Both the position numbers and the translations under genes were made by a program. DNA of 64,000 nt, taken from assembly GCF_014839805.1 (NCBI RefSeq), contig NC_051115.1, positions 4,152,600 to 4,216,599 on the forward strand, given 5' to 3'. Positions 1-10,100 of this stretch are shown one piece after another. Origin of the DNA: Manduca sexta. Lineage: Eukaryota; Arthropoda; Insecta; Lepidoptera; Sphingidae. Below the pieces are notes generated by a model, which ran no database searches, was not told the DNA's origin, and saw only the letters and a list, made by a program, of their open reading frames with translations. The stretch's first letter is position 1. Each line of letters starts with the position of its first letter.

Positions 1-58
1 TCTCACTAGAGGAATCCCAGCAGTGGGACAGTATATAATACAGGGTTGATATTATTAA
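1..58 (+). repeat. SINE-A, 3' tail fragment
   Basis: Ends with the family tail: GTATATAATACAGGGTTGAT then TATTATT. Confidence 0.7.
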
Positions 59-686
59 ACTCACTCTGAACAACGTCTGCTGGGGCCGAGTTCATCAGGC
101 GAGTGTTGTGCAGGAGTTTAGTTGTTAACGGTTCACCGAATGCAATTAGTTGTTGCTGACCATGAAGTCTGGAATGTGTTTGAATCTAAGATGTTTTTAT
201 TACATAGATACGTTGTTCGAGCTCAATACAGTCAAGACAAAAGCAAGGTAATTGCCCGACATTCACTTAGTCAACCTCCAACCACTGTCGCGGCTAGTCG
301 GCTTACTAACTTTTTGTATTTTTATAAATAAAATGCCTTCCTGTGTTTTAGACGATGTACAAATTATACTCCAACTGTGAATGAAAAAAACGTTTCATTT
401 CATACGTTAGTGATAAGTATACACTATTTAATTTAATTTTTAACTAGTAAATGCATTTTATTCGACTGTCATGGCGACAGAGACCTATAAACTAGATGGC
501 CACGGCGGTCGACGCTCGGGCCGTATCAATGCGAGCTGCTAGGGCTGTACAGATATGTGACTATAGTAAATACTGCGCTGTTCTTATGTTCAATTTTGTT
601 AGTCTATGACGCGTCTATTTGTAAAATGTCATAGCCTAGAGTATTTGGGTTGGGAAAGTAATTGGATTAAAACTAAGGTCTAATAA
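59..686. other. No gene resolved; one weak ORF only
   Basis: A 69-codon open frame at 122-331 has a splice-donor-like AAG/GTAATT at about 246-252 but no partner exon or recognisable motif. AATAAA at 328-333 is present. I see nothing else that can be supported. Confidence 0.3.
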
Positions 687-890
687 TTTGCTGGTGGTAG
701 GATATTTATATCAGCCCAGATAGCGACCGTACACAAGTTAAAACTCGCCATAGTGGCGGTAAGTGTGTCGCGTTCCGGGATCAGCCTATGTATATCCAAC
801 AGACATAATTGTGTCGACTGAGGGGTAATCTCTCGTCAGTCGACATTCTATTGGACCGCACTCTTACCATCAGGTGTAGTTGGTTCACTT
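687..890 (-). repeat. SINE-C copy
   Basis: Reads, on the plus strand, TTTGCTGGTGGTAGGATA, then a GTCGACTGAGGGGTAATC block, then ACCATCAGGTGTAGTTGG. It matches six other copies in the window. Confidence 0.75.
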
Positions 891-1484
891 TGCTGTGCTC
901 GTTAAAAAAGCAATACTTCCAAATCGATCAATTGGATCAATGAAATTTTTTTTTTTTTTCATTAACTGACTTCAAAAAGAGGAGGTTCTCAATTCGATGT
1001 GTATTTTTTTAAGTTATCTGATAATTTAGTAATTTATTAACCGATAGGGAAATTCTTTTTTAATTGAAAGTATCTAAAGTCTTCTCACAATATGGTAAAG
1101 TAAGGACTGAGCTAGACCTCAGAAAACACGCCTAACGGTGGGACAGTATACAGTTTTTTTCCATGACCCTACGTTAAGCCTGGCGGGGGTCGGCTTATAG
1201 AAACATACTGGACTTTTGGGTGACCGCTTTATACTCGCAATCCTTGGAAATTAAGCAACCTGAGGACAACCTACTAACCGGTTATGAACCTCGGCTCAGG
1301 CTGGTCACAGAGAGGATGAAACATCTACGGCTATGGATATAATCCGTAACAGATTTTAAACTAAAATAATAGTTTAAAAATTAAAATATAATTTGTTTTA
1401 TAGAAGCAGATGTTAACATGAAGAATACTTATGGAAGTAATAGTCGTATTATATACTAGCATTATATAAACTACCTTTCACCTT
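891..1484. other. Repeat-derived AT-rich sequence, no gene seen
   Basis: Includes a fragment (961-1010) of the widespread ACTTCAAAAAGAGGAGGTTC element, also present at 41588-41635. No exon-like frame is seen. Confidence 0.4.
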
Positions 1485-1710
1485 TTTTTTCTGCTTTAAA
1501 TGACGAGACGAGCTATTCGCCTGATGGTAAGCGATGCGATCCATAAACAGTAGAGACACCAACACCTTGAATTACAAAGTATTTGGTATTTCACTACGCA
1601 GGCCATCCTGAGAAGATGTTAAGTCTTATGTCCAGTAGTTACACTGGCTACTTCTCAAACCGGAACACAACAGTGACTACACACTGCTTGGCGGCAGAAA
1701 TAGACATTGC
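1485..1710 (+). repeat. SINE-B copy
   Basis: Contains GACGAGACGAGC, CATAAACAGTAGAGACACC and GTCCAGTAGTTACACTGGCT, the core of family B. It ends about 50 bp from the exon boundary at 1762. Confidence 0.75.
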
Positions 1711-1761
1711 GTCATACAGGTCTTATAAATCATACAGGTGTTGACAACCTCACCTACTTAC

Positions 1762-4700
1762 AATTGGTTCCAATCTTACTATTAAGAGTCTGGCGTATTG
1801 CTTCTTCATTGTTGCTACATATTCGAATAGCTTTATGAAGAACGTGGTGAGATACCCGTTCTTCTGACTCTGCATATCTTGGAGTAGACCATCGAAGAAC
1901 GGATCTCTTGTTGTTGTCACTGGTTTAGGGTTCTCTGCAAGGCCATATTTTGCGTGGTAAATAAATAATGTAACTAGACTAAAAACATGCAATTCCGGAT
2001 CTTGTTTTTTTTGGAAACAGGGCAAAATCTGGATAATGCCGCTCCCGACCACCTATATTTTTAACTTGGCATCATCATCATTTCGCGCCGCGCGGGAAAT
2101 AATTTATGTGTGTAATGTTCGGGATGTCTTAGTAGTCAAAGTTTACATTTGCCGCCCGGAGTATGGGCCCCGGCTTGCCCCACCATAGATCCGAGGCTGA
2201 AAACATGGTACATATTTGATCGCGTCTACGATACGACTTAAAGGTGACTCCATCTAAATTCCACACCTCACCGCTATTACACGCACGCACGAGCGAAGTG
2301 GAGTGCGATTCAGAACTTTGTAATTTAAATTTCGTGTGTTGCATACGTTTCTGGCCCCTACAATAAAATGAGCGGCTTGGTCGTCTCCAAGAATGACCTG
2401 CGTCATCATGCACCGTGTAAATGGTCATCATCCTATCTACTGCAAAAGACTTTTGGTACAATGATTCCTTCTTAGCCGAATTGCTACGGCGGCCAATCTC
2501 AACGGAAATCAGACAGGAGATATTATAATGCATTAGTGTGTGCAATACACAAGCACTCTCTGTTCCTCATAGTCCGGTGAGACGACATGAGCGGAGAGAG
2601 ATCAGGACCAACGGCTTTACGAGCACGAGGAAATCACACCACCAACTTCCTGACTCCGAGCTGTAACTGTAATTTTTAAGATAGAAAAATCCAGTCACAA
2701 TTATCTATAATATAAATTCAGTAAATAGGTCACTCACGATGTAACAGACTTCCAAACGGTCGATCAGGGTCTCCATGCACGCTGGGGGGGAGGGACCTCG
2801 TGGGACGCGGAGACTCTCCCGGTAACGGTCTGGGGGTCACGCCCGTGGGTCCGAAGTGAGGTATAGGTGGAGTCCATCTGATACCGTGAGTTGGACCTGT
2901 GGAGGAAATATGCGATGGGATAGTGATTTCTTATGTTTATGCGAATGTTAGACATTGAAATTAAACTATTTTTCGGATTTCATCGTGGTTTTTTATTCTA
3001 ATTTTCTCCCGACGTTTCGAAGACTGCAGCCTTCGTGGTCAGGAGACTGAGGTGTTGTTCATCCGCAAAGTCAAAGTTACAATATTTACCTACATTTTAA
3101 TGCCGCCATAATTGTGTCGACTGAGTGGTAATCATTTGTCGTTAGTCGACATTCTATTGGACCTAACTCCTCTTATCATTATATAAAGTGGGGTGACTTC
3201 GACGTATAAAAAAAGAATAGCACTGTCAAGTGACTTCATTACATAAGTAATAACCGGTAAGTTTCCCTTAGAATAATTATATCAGCCCTGTATTATATAC
3301 TGTTCCACTGCTGCACGAGCCTCTACTACTGAGAGGGATTAGGCCTTAGTCCACCACGCTGTTGTGCGGGTAGACTTCACACACACTCATTCCTATAGAG
3401 AACTTCTCAGGTATGCAGGTTTCCTCACGATGTTTTCGTTCACCGTTAAAGCAAGCGATAATTCACAAAGCATTCACACATATCTTTAGAACAGTAGAGT
3501 TATGTTTGGGGTTTGAAGCTGCGGACATTAGTTTCGATAGTCCGTTCCGCAACTAGGCTGATAAAGGTTCCTTTGCCTGTTTAAAAAATCATCTTTGTCA
3601 GTAATACTAAACTGAACCTTACCTGGTATCTCTGCCGTGCCAGTATACCCAGGTTCTCCAGGCATCAGCTGAATCCCCATTTCTTCAGGGCTAGGGAACG
3701 CTCCAAGCACCTCAGGGTTGCGTGGTGGATATATCGTGGCTGGATGAACAGGCAACTCTGGGTAGTCAGGCCCGGGAGAATACCCTGGACGGCCTGGTAC
3801 AGGGTACTCATTTGGATTGGGATAATTCGGAGGAATCCCAGGATGTTCAGGATTGTGGAACTGCCTCCCAGGGTTTGGAGTCGGTCTATCTTGGTTAATG
3901 TTTGATTGTCTGTCAATATCGCTTAAGCTTATGTACGGGTCGTCATATTTCTTATTCTTGTAATTCTCCTTGATTTTTTTAAGCATTAGATACTCCCAGT
4001 TAGTTGTATTCAATTTAGTAATATCTATCTTTTGTTTATCTATTTCCTTATTTATATTCTCCTTTTGTAAGTTCATAATTCTTTCCCTATTTAACCTCTC
4101 TTCTTCTATCTTTCTTAATCTCTCTCTGTTTGTTTTTTCTTCTTCTATCTTTCTTATTCTTTCTTCGTAGTTTTCTTTGTCTAAGTTCCTTAGTGTTTCA
4201 TCTATCGGAGATCGAGCATCTTCAGGTATTTTACCCGTCTTACCCGTTAACTTTTTATTTAACAGATCAATTATTAAATTATTCAATTCCTTACCTCGAA
4301 CTTCTTCGGAACTATTGCCCTTAGTAAAAAATATATCACCTCTACTCATGTTTATTTCTTTCAAATACCATTTAATTACGAATTCGTTGACATTACCTTC
4401 TGTGTAATTCAAATCTCTTTTCAAATCCAATTTGGATGCTACGAAAGACCGGTTTGCCACTACTTTGAAAAGGTTTAAGGCGTACTTTGTTAATTCGTGT
4501 CGCACTAATTTGGCTTGTTCGTCGTCTATTGTCGAATTTTCAATGGGTTTTGAAGATATGATGGTTGTGTTAACATCAGCGTCGTATTGTGGATGAGAGA
4601 ATTTGTCTTGATAGTTTCCGTCGTATAGATAATCTAGAAAGTTCTGGTTTGTATTTGCTGAAAATACAGGCTTTATATTAAAGGTCAAAATAACTTTAGA

Positions 4701-6382
4701 AAATATATCAGTAACTAGCTTTTGCTCGCGGCTTCGCCTGCGTGAAGGAGTTTTCCGGGATAAAAGTCCCGCTATATATTTTCCCGGGATAGAAAGCCTA
4801 TAACCTTCCCAGGGTCTTAAACTATCTCCATAACGTTGTATACACTTCTCTTTGGTTTCTGACTAGTCATTAGATCCAATTTAATGTAATTTAGATTATT
4901 ATTGTCAGTAATCTGTTTAGTGTATCTTTATAAATAAACTAGCTTTTGCCCGCGGCTCCGCCCGCGTTATAAAGTTTTTCAGGCTAAAGTTTTCCGTTAT
5001 AAAAGTAGTAGTTTCCCGGGAGCCTATGTTCTTCCCAGGGTCTCAAACTGTCTCCATACCAAATTTCATCTTAATACGTTGGGTAGTTTTTGAGTTTAAC
5101 ACGTTCAGACAGATGCAGCGGGGGACTATGTTTTATAATATATTTTTAGAACTTTTTAAGTGGAACAATCCCGTCATACATGATTGTTGCATAACTTTAA
5201 CCGTTTACGCAGCGCAGGCAATGGAAGCTCTCAAAACTAATAATTTTCTCCGTTTTTGCAACATGTTTCATTACTGCTCCGCTCCTATTGGTCATAGCGT
5301 GATGATATATAGCTTATAGCACTCCAGGAACAAAAGGCTATCGAACACAAAAAGATTTTTTCAGTTCAAACCGGTAGTTCCTGAGATTAGCCATTACTGC
5401 TCCGCTCCTATTGGGTATAGCGTGATGATATATAGCCTATAGCACTCCACGAACAAAGGGCTATCCAACGCAAAAAGAATTTTTCAGTTTGGACCGGTAT
5501 TTCCTGAGATTAGCCATTACTGCTCCGCTCCTATTGGGTGTAGCGTGATGATATATAGCCTATAGCACTCCACGAACAAAGGGCTATCCAACGCAAAAAG
5601 AATTTTTCGGTTTGGACCGGTAGTTCCTGAGATTAGCGCGTTCAAACAAACAAACAAACTCTTCAGCTTTATATAATAGTATAGATAAATAAATACCAAA
5701 TTTCATAAAAATCCGTTCAGTACATTTTAAGAAAATTAATAACATACAGACAGAGAAGGGGACTTTGTTTTATAATATGTGTAGATGAGTTAAAATTTTC
5801 ATTATCAAGCAGTATATATTTCATCCATCCAATTAGCTTCCAGGATATAATCTTGAATGCTTACATACAGAAGAATCTGTTATACAGACACGATCTAGTG
5901 ACCTATCGTATTTATAAGTTGATTTGGGTCCTGTGTCCACTGATGAGATATGATTATTCGTTGCCAGTCGACACAATTATGCCGGCCTATTGGAACTGGA
6001 TATACACAGACTGATCCCGGAACGCTTACGTGGTCCACTATGGCGGGTTTTAACACTTTGTGTAGGGTCGCTATCCGGGCCGATACAATTTATATAAATA
6101 ATAAATAAATAAATAAAATGCTTAGGCGAACATAGTTGCGCTTATAAATCAAGGTACATGAGATGATTAAATTATTACTTATATTAAGTCGCTTGTATAA
6201 CTACAGACATTTTATATTGGACATAAAAGAGATGAGAGTACAATGTAAATAAAGAAGCCAGCTCGGGCTGGCAGGAAAGAAGATATAATATATAAATATA
6301 TATTATATCAAAACAGTTACTTACGTGTAAGAGTATCACACAATGCAAATGTTATATTACAAATAAATATAAAAGCCAACAT
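1762..6382 (-). CDS. Unrecognised secreted coiled-coil and proline-rich protein, 3' part unresolved
   Basis: Three exons join with consistent phase. Exon 1 is 6382-6325, ending in phase 1 at a GTAAGT donor. Exon 2 is 4693-3623, with acceptor CTAAAG and donor CAG/GTAAGG. Exon 3 is 2000-1762, ending in phase 0 at GTAAGT. Exon 1 encodes a signal-peptide-like start, MLAFIFICNITFALCDTLT. Exon 2 carries a hydrophilic N-terminal part, then a Glu/Arg/Lys-rich coiled coil at about residues 193-247, then a Pro/Gly/Tyr-rich tract at about 289-376 with NPxE, PGY and YPP motifs. Exon 3 adds about 80 residues rich in Phe, Leu and Lys. No family is recognised and no function is claimed; the composition suggests an extracellular structural protein. 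The model stops at 1762 because no further exon could be found to the left. The exon 3 acceptor lies at the edge of a repeat, so exon 3 is the least certain part. Confidence 0.5.
2010..2640 (-). repeat. Composite repeat; its border reaches the exon 3 acceptor at 2000
   Basis: The block at 2010-2190 matches 33205-33460: both carry a GCCCCGGCTTGCCCC-like core, a CGCGGGAAATAATTT-like block and an AAATATAGGTGG-like border. The part at 2528-2630 matches the 91-bp unit amplified at 40887-41250. A 138-codon minus-strand frame here is not a gene. Confidence 0.55.
2930..3060 (-). mobile_element. Penelope-like element relic with GAAACGTCGGGA motif
   Basis: The minus strand reads GAAGGCTGCAGTCTTCGAAA then CGTCGGGAG, a 6-bp hairpin followed by GAAAC. 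The same block recurs at 7215-7400 and 15250-15360. Confidence 0.45.
3105..3200 (-). repeat. SINE-C fragment
   Basis: Carries ATAATTGTGTCGACTGAGTG and GTCGACATTCTATTGGAC of family C. Confidence 0.65.
3281..3545 (-). repeat. SINE-A copy in the intron of the minus-strand secreted gene
   Basis: Full-length family A: tail at 3283, GAGAACTTCTCAGGTATGCA in the middle and the Pol III promoter head near 3540. Read-through of the donor at 3622 would end in an in-frame TAA inside this SINE. Confidence 0.75.
4713..4905 (+). repeat. RTE-like LINE tail (CTAGCTTTTGCTCGCGGCTT type)
   Basis: Contains CTAGCTTTTGCTCGCGGC, GGGATAAAAGTCCCGCTATA and CCTTCCCAGGGTCTTAAAC, a tail found six more times here. Confidence 0.6.
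4938..5790 (+). repeat. RTE-like LINE tail with internal tandem expansion
   Basis: Starts with CTAGCTTTTGCCCGCGGCTC and ends with the ACAGACAGAGAAGGGGAC block. The middle is expanded by a 123-bp unit, described separately. Confidence 0.55.
5268..5640 (+). repeat. Tandem repeat, 3 copies of a 123-bp unit
   Basis: The anchor TTACTGCTCCGCTCCTATTG occurs at about 5271, 5394 and 5517, exactly 123 bp apart. Each unit ends CCTGAGATTAG. Confidence 0.85.
5930..6095 (+). repeat. SINE-C fragment
   Basis: Has CAGTCGACACAATTATGCCG, GATCCCGGAACGCTTACGTG and GGGCCGATACAATTTATA. Confidence 0.7.
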
Positions 6383-6469
6383 TGTTATTGAATTACTTTT
6401 ATAGGTTTACTAACTTGTGCCTGTGACTTCTCTATACATATAGAAATGACACTATTATATAGAACTAAA

Positions 6470-6706
6470 CCTCCTTATTCATCGACGTTTTTTATCGAAT
6501 GAAGGAGCATTGCTGTGATAACAAGTCTGTTTCTCAGTGCTGACGGCATGGCAGCCTTCGCAGTGCGTAGACATAGGGCCATTGTGATTGGCTAATATTG
6601 AGATACAACTTGAATCTAGTTGGCTGTCAGATAAACAAAGCTGAGAAACAGACTTGTTATCACAGCAATGCTCCGTCCTTAGATAAATAACGTCTAAGAA
6701 TAAGGG
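6470..6706. mobile_element. MITE with long inverted repeats (CTCCTTATTCATCGACGT family)
   Basis: The left end CTCCTTATTCATCGACGTTT pairs with the right end AACGTCTAAGAATAAGGGAG. The inner arms GCATTGCTGTGATAACAAGT and their complement also pair. A second copy is at 34541-34727. Confidence 0.75.
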
Positions 6707-6778
6707 AGTAACTTTTAAAATCTAGAATTGTAATATTTAAAACTGAAAGTGTTTTTATTTTGTATAAAAATATAATAA

Positions 6779-6885
6779 TATCAGCCCTGTATTATGTACT
6801 GTCCCACTGCTGCACGGGCCTCCTCTACTGAGAGAAATTAGGTCTTAGTCCACCACGCTGTAGTACGGATTGGTAGATTTCATTA
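6779..6885 (-). repeat. SINE-A fragment
   Basis: TATCAGCCCTGTATTATGTA tail followed by the GGATTAGGCC-like block (here AAATTAGGTC). Confidence 0.7.
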
Positions 6886-7162
6886 TGTATACGAAAAGCA
6901 TACACGTTAGCATCAATTTTTGTTTCTAATGCCCGAATACTCAAACGCTACTTAAATATTTAAGATGGCCTCACGGATTTAACATTCGTTATCTTTGAAA
7001 TTGATATACTGAAACTTCACTTATTTCCTAACCTTCAAATGTTTTTTTATAACTATTTATACGAACAAACAACAAACTTACAAATCACTATAACTATTAT
7101 ATTATGCTCTAAGCAATAACATTTTTATGTTATAAAAACAGAATATGGAAACAGTTTGAATT

Positions 7163-10100
7163 ATGTATTTTACAATATTATTGATTTGTGTATTTGGTAC
7201 GCACTTTTAAATATTATTTATCTTTATAATTATTTCTTATGTTTACGCGGATGTTAGACGTTAAAATGAAACTATTTTGGGATTTTTTTTCGGAGGTCAG
7301 TCACCTCAGTCCCCCCCGTGACCATGAAGGCTGCAAAGTCTTCGAAACGTCGGGAGAAAAGTAAAATATTAAAACTGCGATAAAATTTGTAAAATAGTTT
7401 AATTTTAATTATTTATCTTTTTCTTAATAATCTCGGTTCCTTATCATAATTTGCACCGGCCATTCTTAATACTCTGGCTTTTAGTTTTTTCTCTAATGTT
7501 TGCCTTTGGCGTCCGTAATATCACAAAATAGCAGAGCAGCGTTTGTTATTATCATATGTAACTACTGGACATAATGAGACTTAACATCTCATGTCTCAGG
7601 ATGGCGAGCGCAGTGGAATACAAAACAATACTCTGTATTTCAAGCTGGTGTTTCTACTGTTTATGGATCGTATCGCTTACCATCAGGCAAACGGCAAGCT
7701 TGTCGCGTCATTCAAACCAAAAAAAAAATGCGATAAGTCTCCAAAAATCATTTAGTATCAAAATCCTCACATTCCCCTTAAAAAATAAATGCCTACATTA
7801 TATTACTCCTATTTCCAGGTCAAACCGAATCAATTCAGCCCCGCAGCGTGAATCTAGCATTAGACACAATACTAGAGTTTAACGATAAAGAAACAGACCT
7901 GCAAATCATTGACAACGTCGAAAAATTCTTGGGTAAAATAAAAAATGTACTCAAAGAAAAAAGTGGAAGAAGATCGATGGATAAAGACTTTAAATTCACC
8001 GATTACCTCATTAACTTCTTCGAAATGATCAACAGATATGATGACGATGATTTGGAGGACGTCGTCACCGTCATCGATGATGAAATAAGAAAATATCATT
8101 ACGCTGGCTGTAAATTTTTCGAATTATTACAAAATAATGATATGAGGAAATTCGTCGGACGAAAATTGAATCAGATTAAAGACAAAACCCCTGATGATCT
8201 GAGATATGATATAGAAACAGTCATCGATACTTTAAAAACGGGAGAAGAAGGTATAAAAGAATTTTTAGATTACATCAATTCGTTATACCCTAAAGAGTCT
8301 AGAGACAAACTCAAAAACTTCTTAAACAATATTGAACTTTATAAAAGTAAGTCTAAAAGAGCTAATTTAGATCTAATTAAAATTATCAGAGAGGGTCTAA
8401 GGAATGCTATATTTGACCATTACACTAACTTGAACGTTAACGCGCGTAAAGATTTCAAAATCAGACTGGAAACGTTTTGGAAAAACTTCATGGACCCTTT
8501 TAGACAAGGGCATAAGGTTTGGAATATAAGATATACGGAATTTGACAAACGTGGCAGAGACAAAACTACGAAAGGTACTTCACCAGTCAATCATGTCTTT
8601 AATGAGCATACTAATAAAGAAGATGATGGAAACAATCTTCAGTTTAATACTGTAAAGTATTTCGAAAATTCAAAAGTTACAACTCCTGAAGTTATGGAAG
8701 TTAAATTCGATTCTAAAGATTTATTGAGAGTAGAATTTCCAAAAATAAATATAAAAGATACTTCTCAAAAACCTACAAACAACAATGAATTAAACTTTAA
8801 TACCATAAAAGATCGTGACCCGCAAATAAATGTCCCTGGAAAGGAAAAAGTTGATACCCTAGATAAAAGTATCTTTGGTAAATTAAAAGACACTCCAAAG
8901 GACGTCGTAAAAGAATTTGAAAAGTCTATCAACCTGAATTTGCCAGACATACCTAAAATGGTAAAAGAGAAGTTTGATTCTATCACAAAAGATAGATTGA
9001 AAATCAAAAAAGAAATAAACAAGGATTCAACTATTACAGACACGAAGGACGAAACAACAAAAATACCGCACGAGGAAGTAAAAAAACCGAAGAAAAATAA
9101 AATAAAACACAAAAAAGCCAAACGGTTCTCCGTTGTAACAGAATATACAACCGACAAATTCTACGACTCTGAAGAAATATACAATATTAACGATAGGAAA
9201 ACAACAAAAGTTACAAAAAAGAAAGGTAAAGGTAAAAACAAAAGAAAACATAAAAAAAATACAAAATCAACAGCACGTTCCCGCTTTATGACTTTGTACG
9301 TAGAAGAATATACTGGAAAGGTAAAAAAGATAAGAACAAGAGAGAAAACGGCTAAATACAAACACAATACGTGGAAAGACAAAACTAAGAAAACGAGAAG
9401 TAAAAATAAAAAAGAAAAAACTAAATACAATACTCATACAGACTCTGATGAATATAATAAAAAGACAACTACAGCTAAGAGGTACAAAGATCTTAGGTAA
9501 GTTTGTTTATAGGATTTTAAGTACTTAATGCAATAGAATTTAGGGGTCATCCATTTATCACGTAAGACTCGAAAGTGAAGGGTTCGGAAATAAAATCACG
9601 AAATATCAACAGGGTACGCTCAGGGATAAGTATGAGATATAACGTGTATTTATTTTTCATTGATCGCGCAATTTATTCTAAAAATTGTACTAAATAATAA
9701 TAATAATATCAGCCCTGTATTATATACTTGCCCACTGCTGAGCACGGGCTTCCTCTAGTACTGAGAGGGATTAGGCCTTAGTCCACCACGATGGCCTAGT
9801 GCGGATTGGTAGACTTCACACACCTTCGAAATTCCTATAGATAACTTCTCAGATGTGCAGGTTTCCTCACGATGTTTTCCTTCACCGTTAAAGCGAACGA
9901 TAAATTCAAGTTTGCCCCCTATAACATAAAAAAAATATGTAATAATAATACCATCAAAAGTGAGTCTGTACGGGTAAAAGCGGACTTACAGAGCTGCATA
10001 GTCATGGAATAACGACCAAGCTCTTTAAATAAAGTTAAAAAAAGACAGATTAGTGTTCACAGGCTCGACGAGCTTCACCGCTCGGTGTCGAATGCCCTCG

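Larger units (their letters stand above)
6383..7162. promoter_or_regulatory. Divergent intergenic region between two secreted-protein genes
   Basis: The two start codons at 6382 (-) and 7163 (+) face away from each other across 780 bp. This must contain both promoters. Most of it is a MITE (6470-6706) and a SINE-A fragment (6779-6885). No specific promoter element can be defended. Confidence 0.4.

Noticed and set aside
2129..2545. 138-codon minus-strand frame
   Set aside because: It spans two repeat blocks shared with 33205-33460 and 40885-41250 and has no splice or domain support.
4130..4407. Plus-strand Ser/Phe/Leu frames
   Set aside because: They lie antisense to the coiled-coil part of the minus-strand secreted gene and have no splice context.
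8765..9430. Minus-strand Phe/Leu/Val-rich frames that look like membrane proteins
   Set aside because: They are the complement of Lys-rich codons of the plus-strand exon (AAA/AAG read as TTT/CTT).
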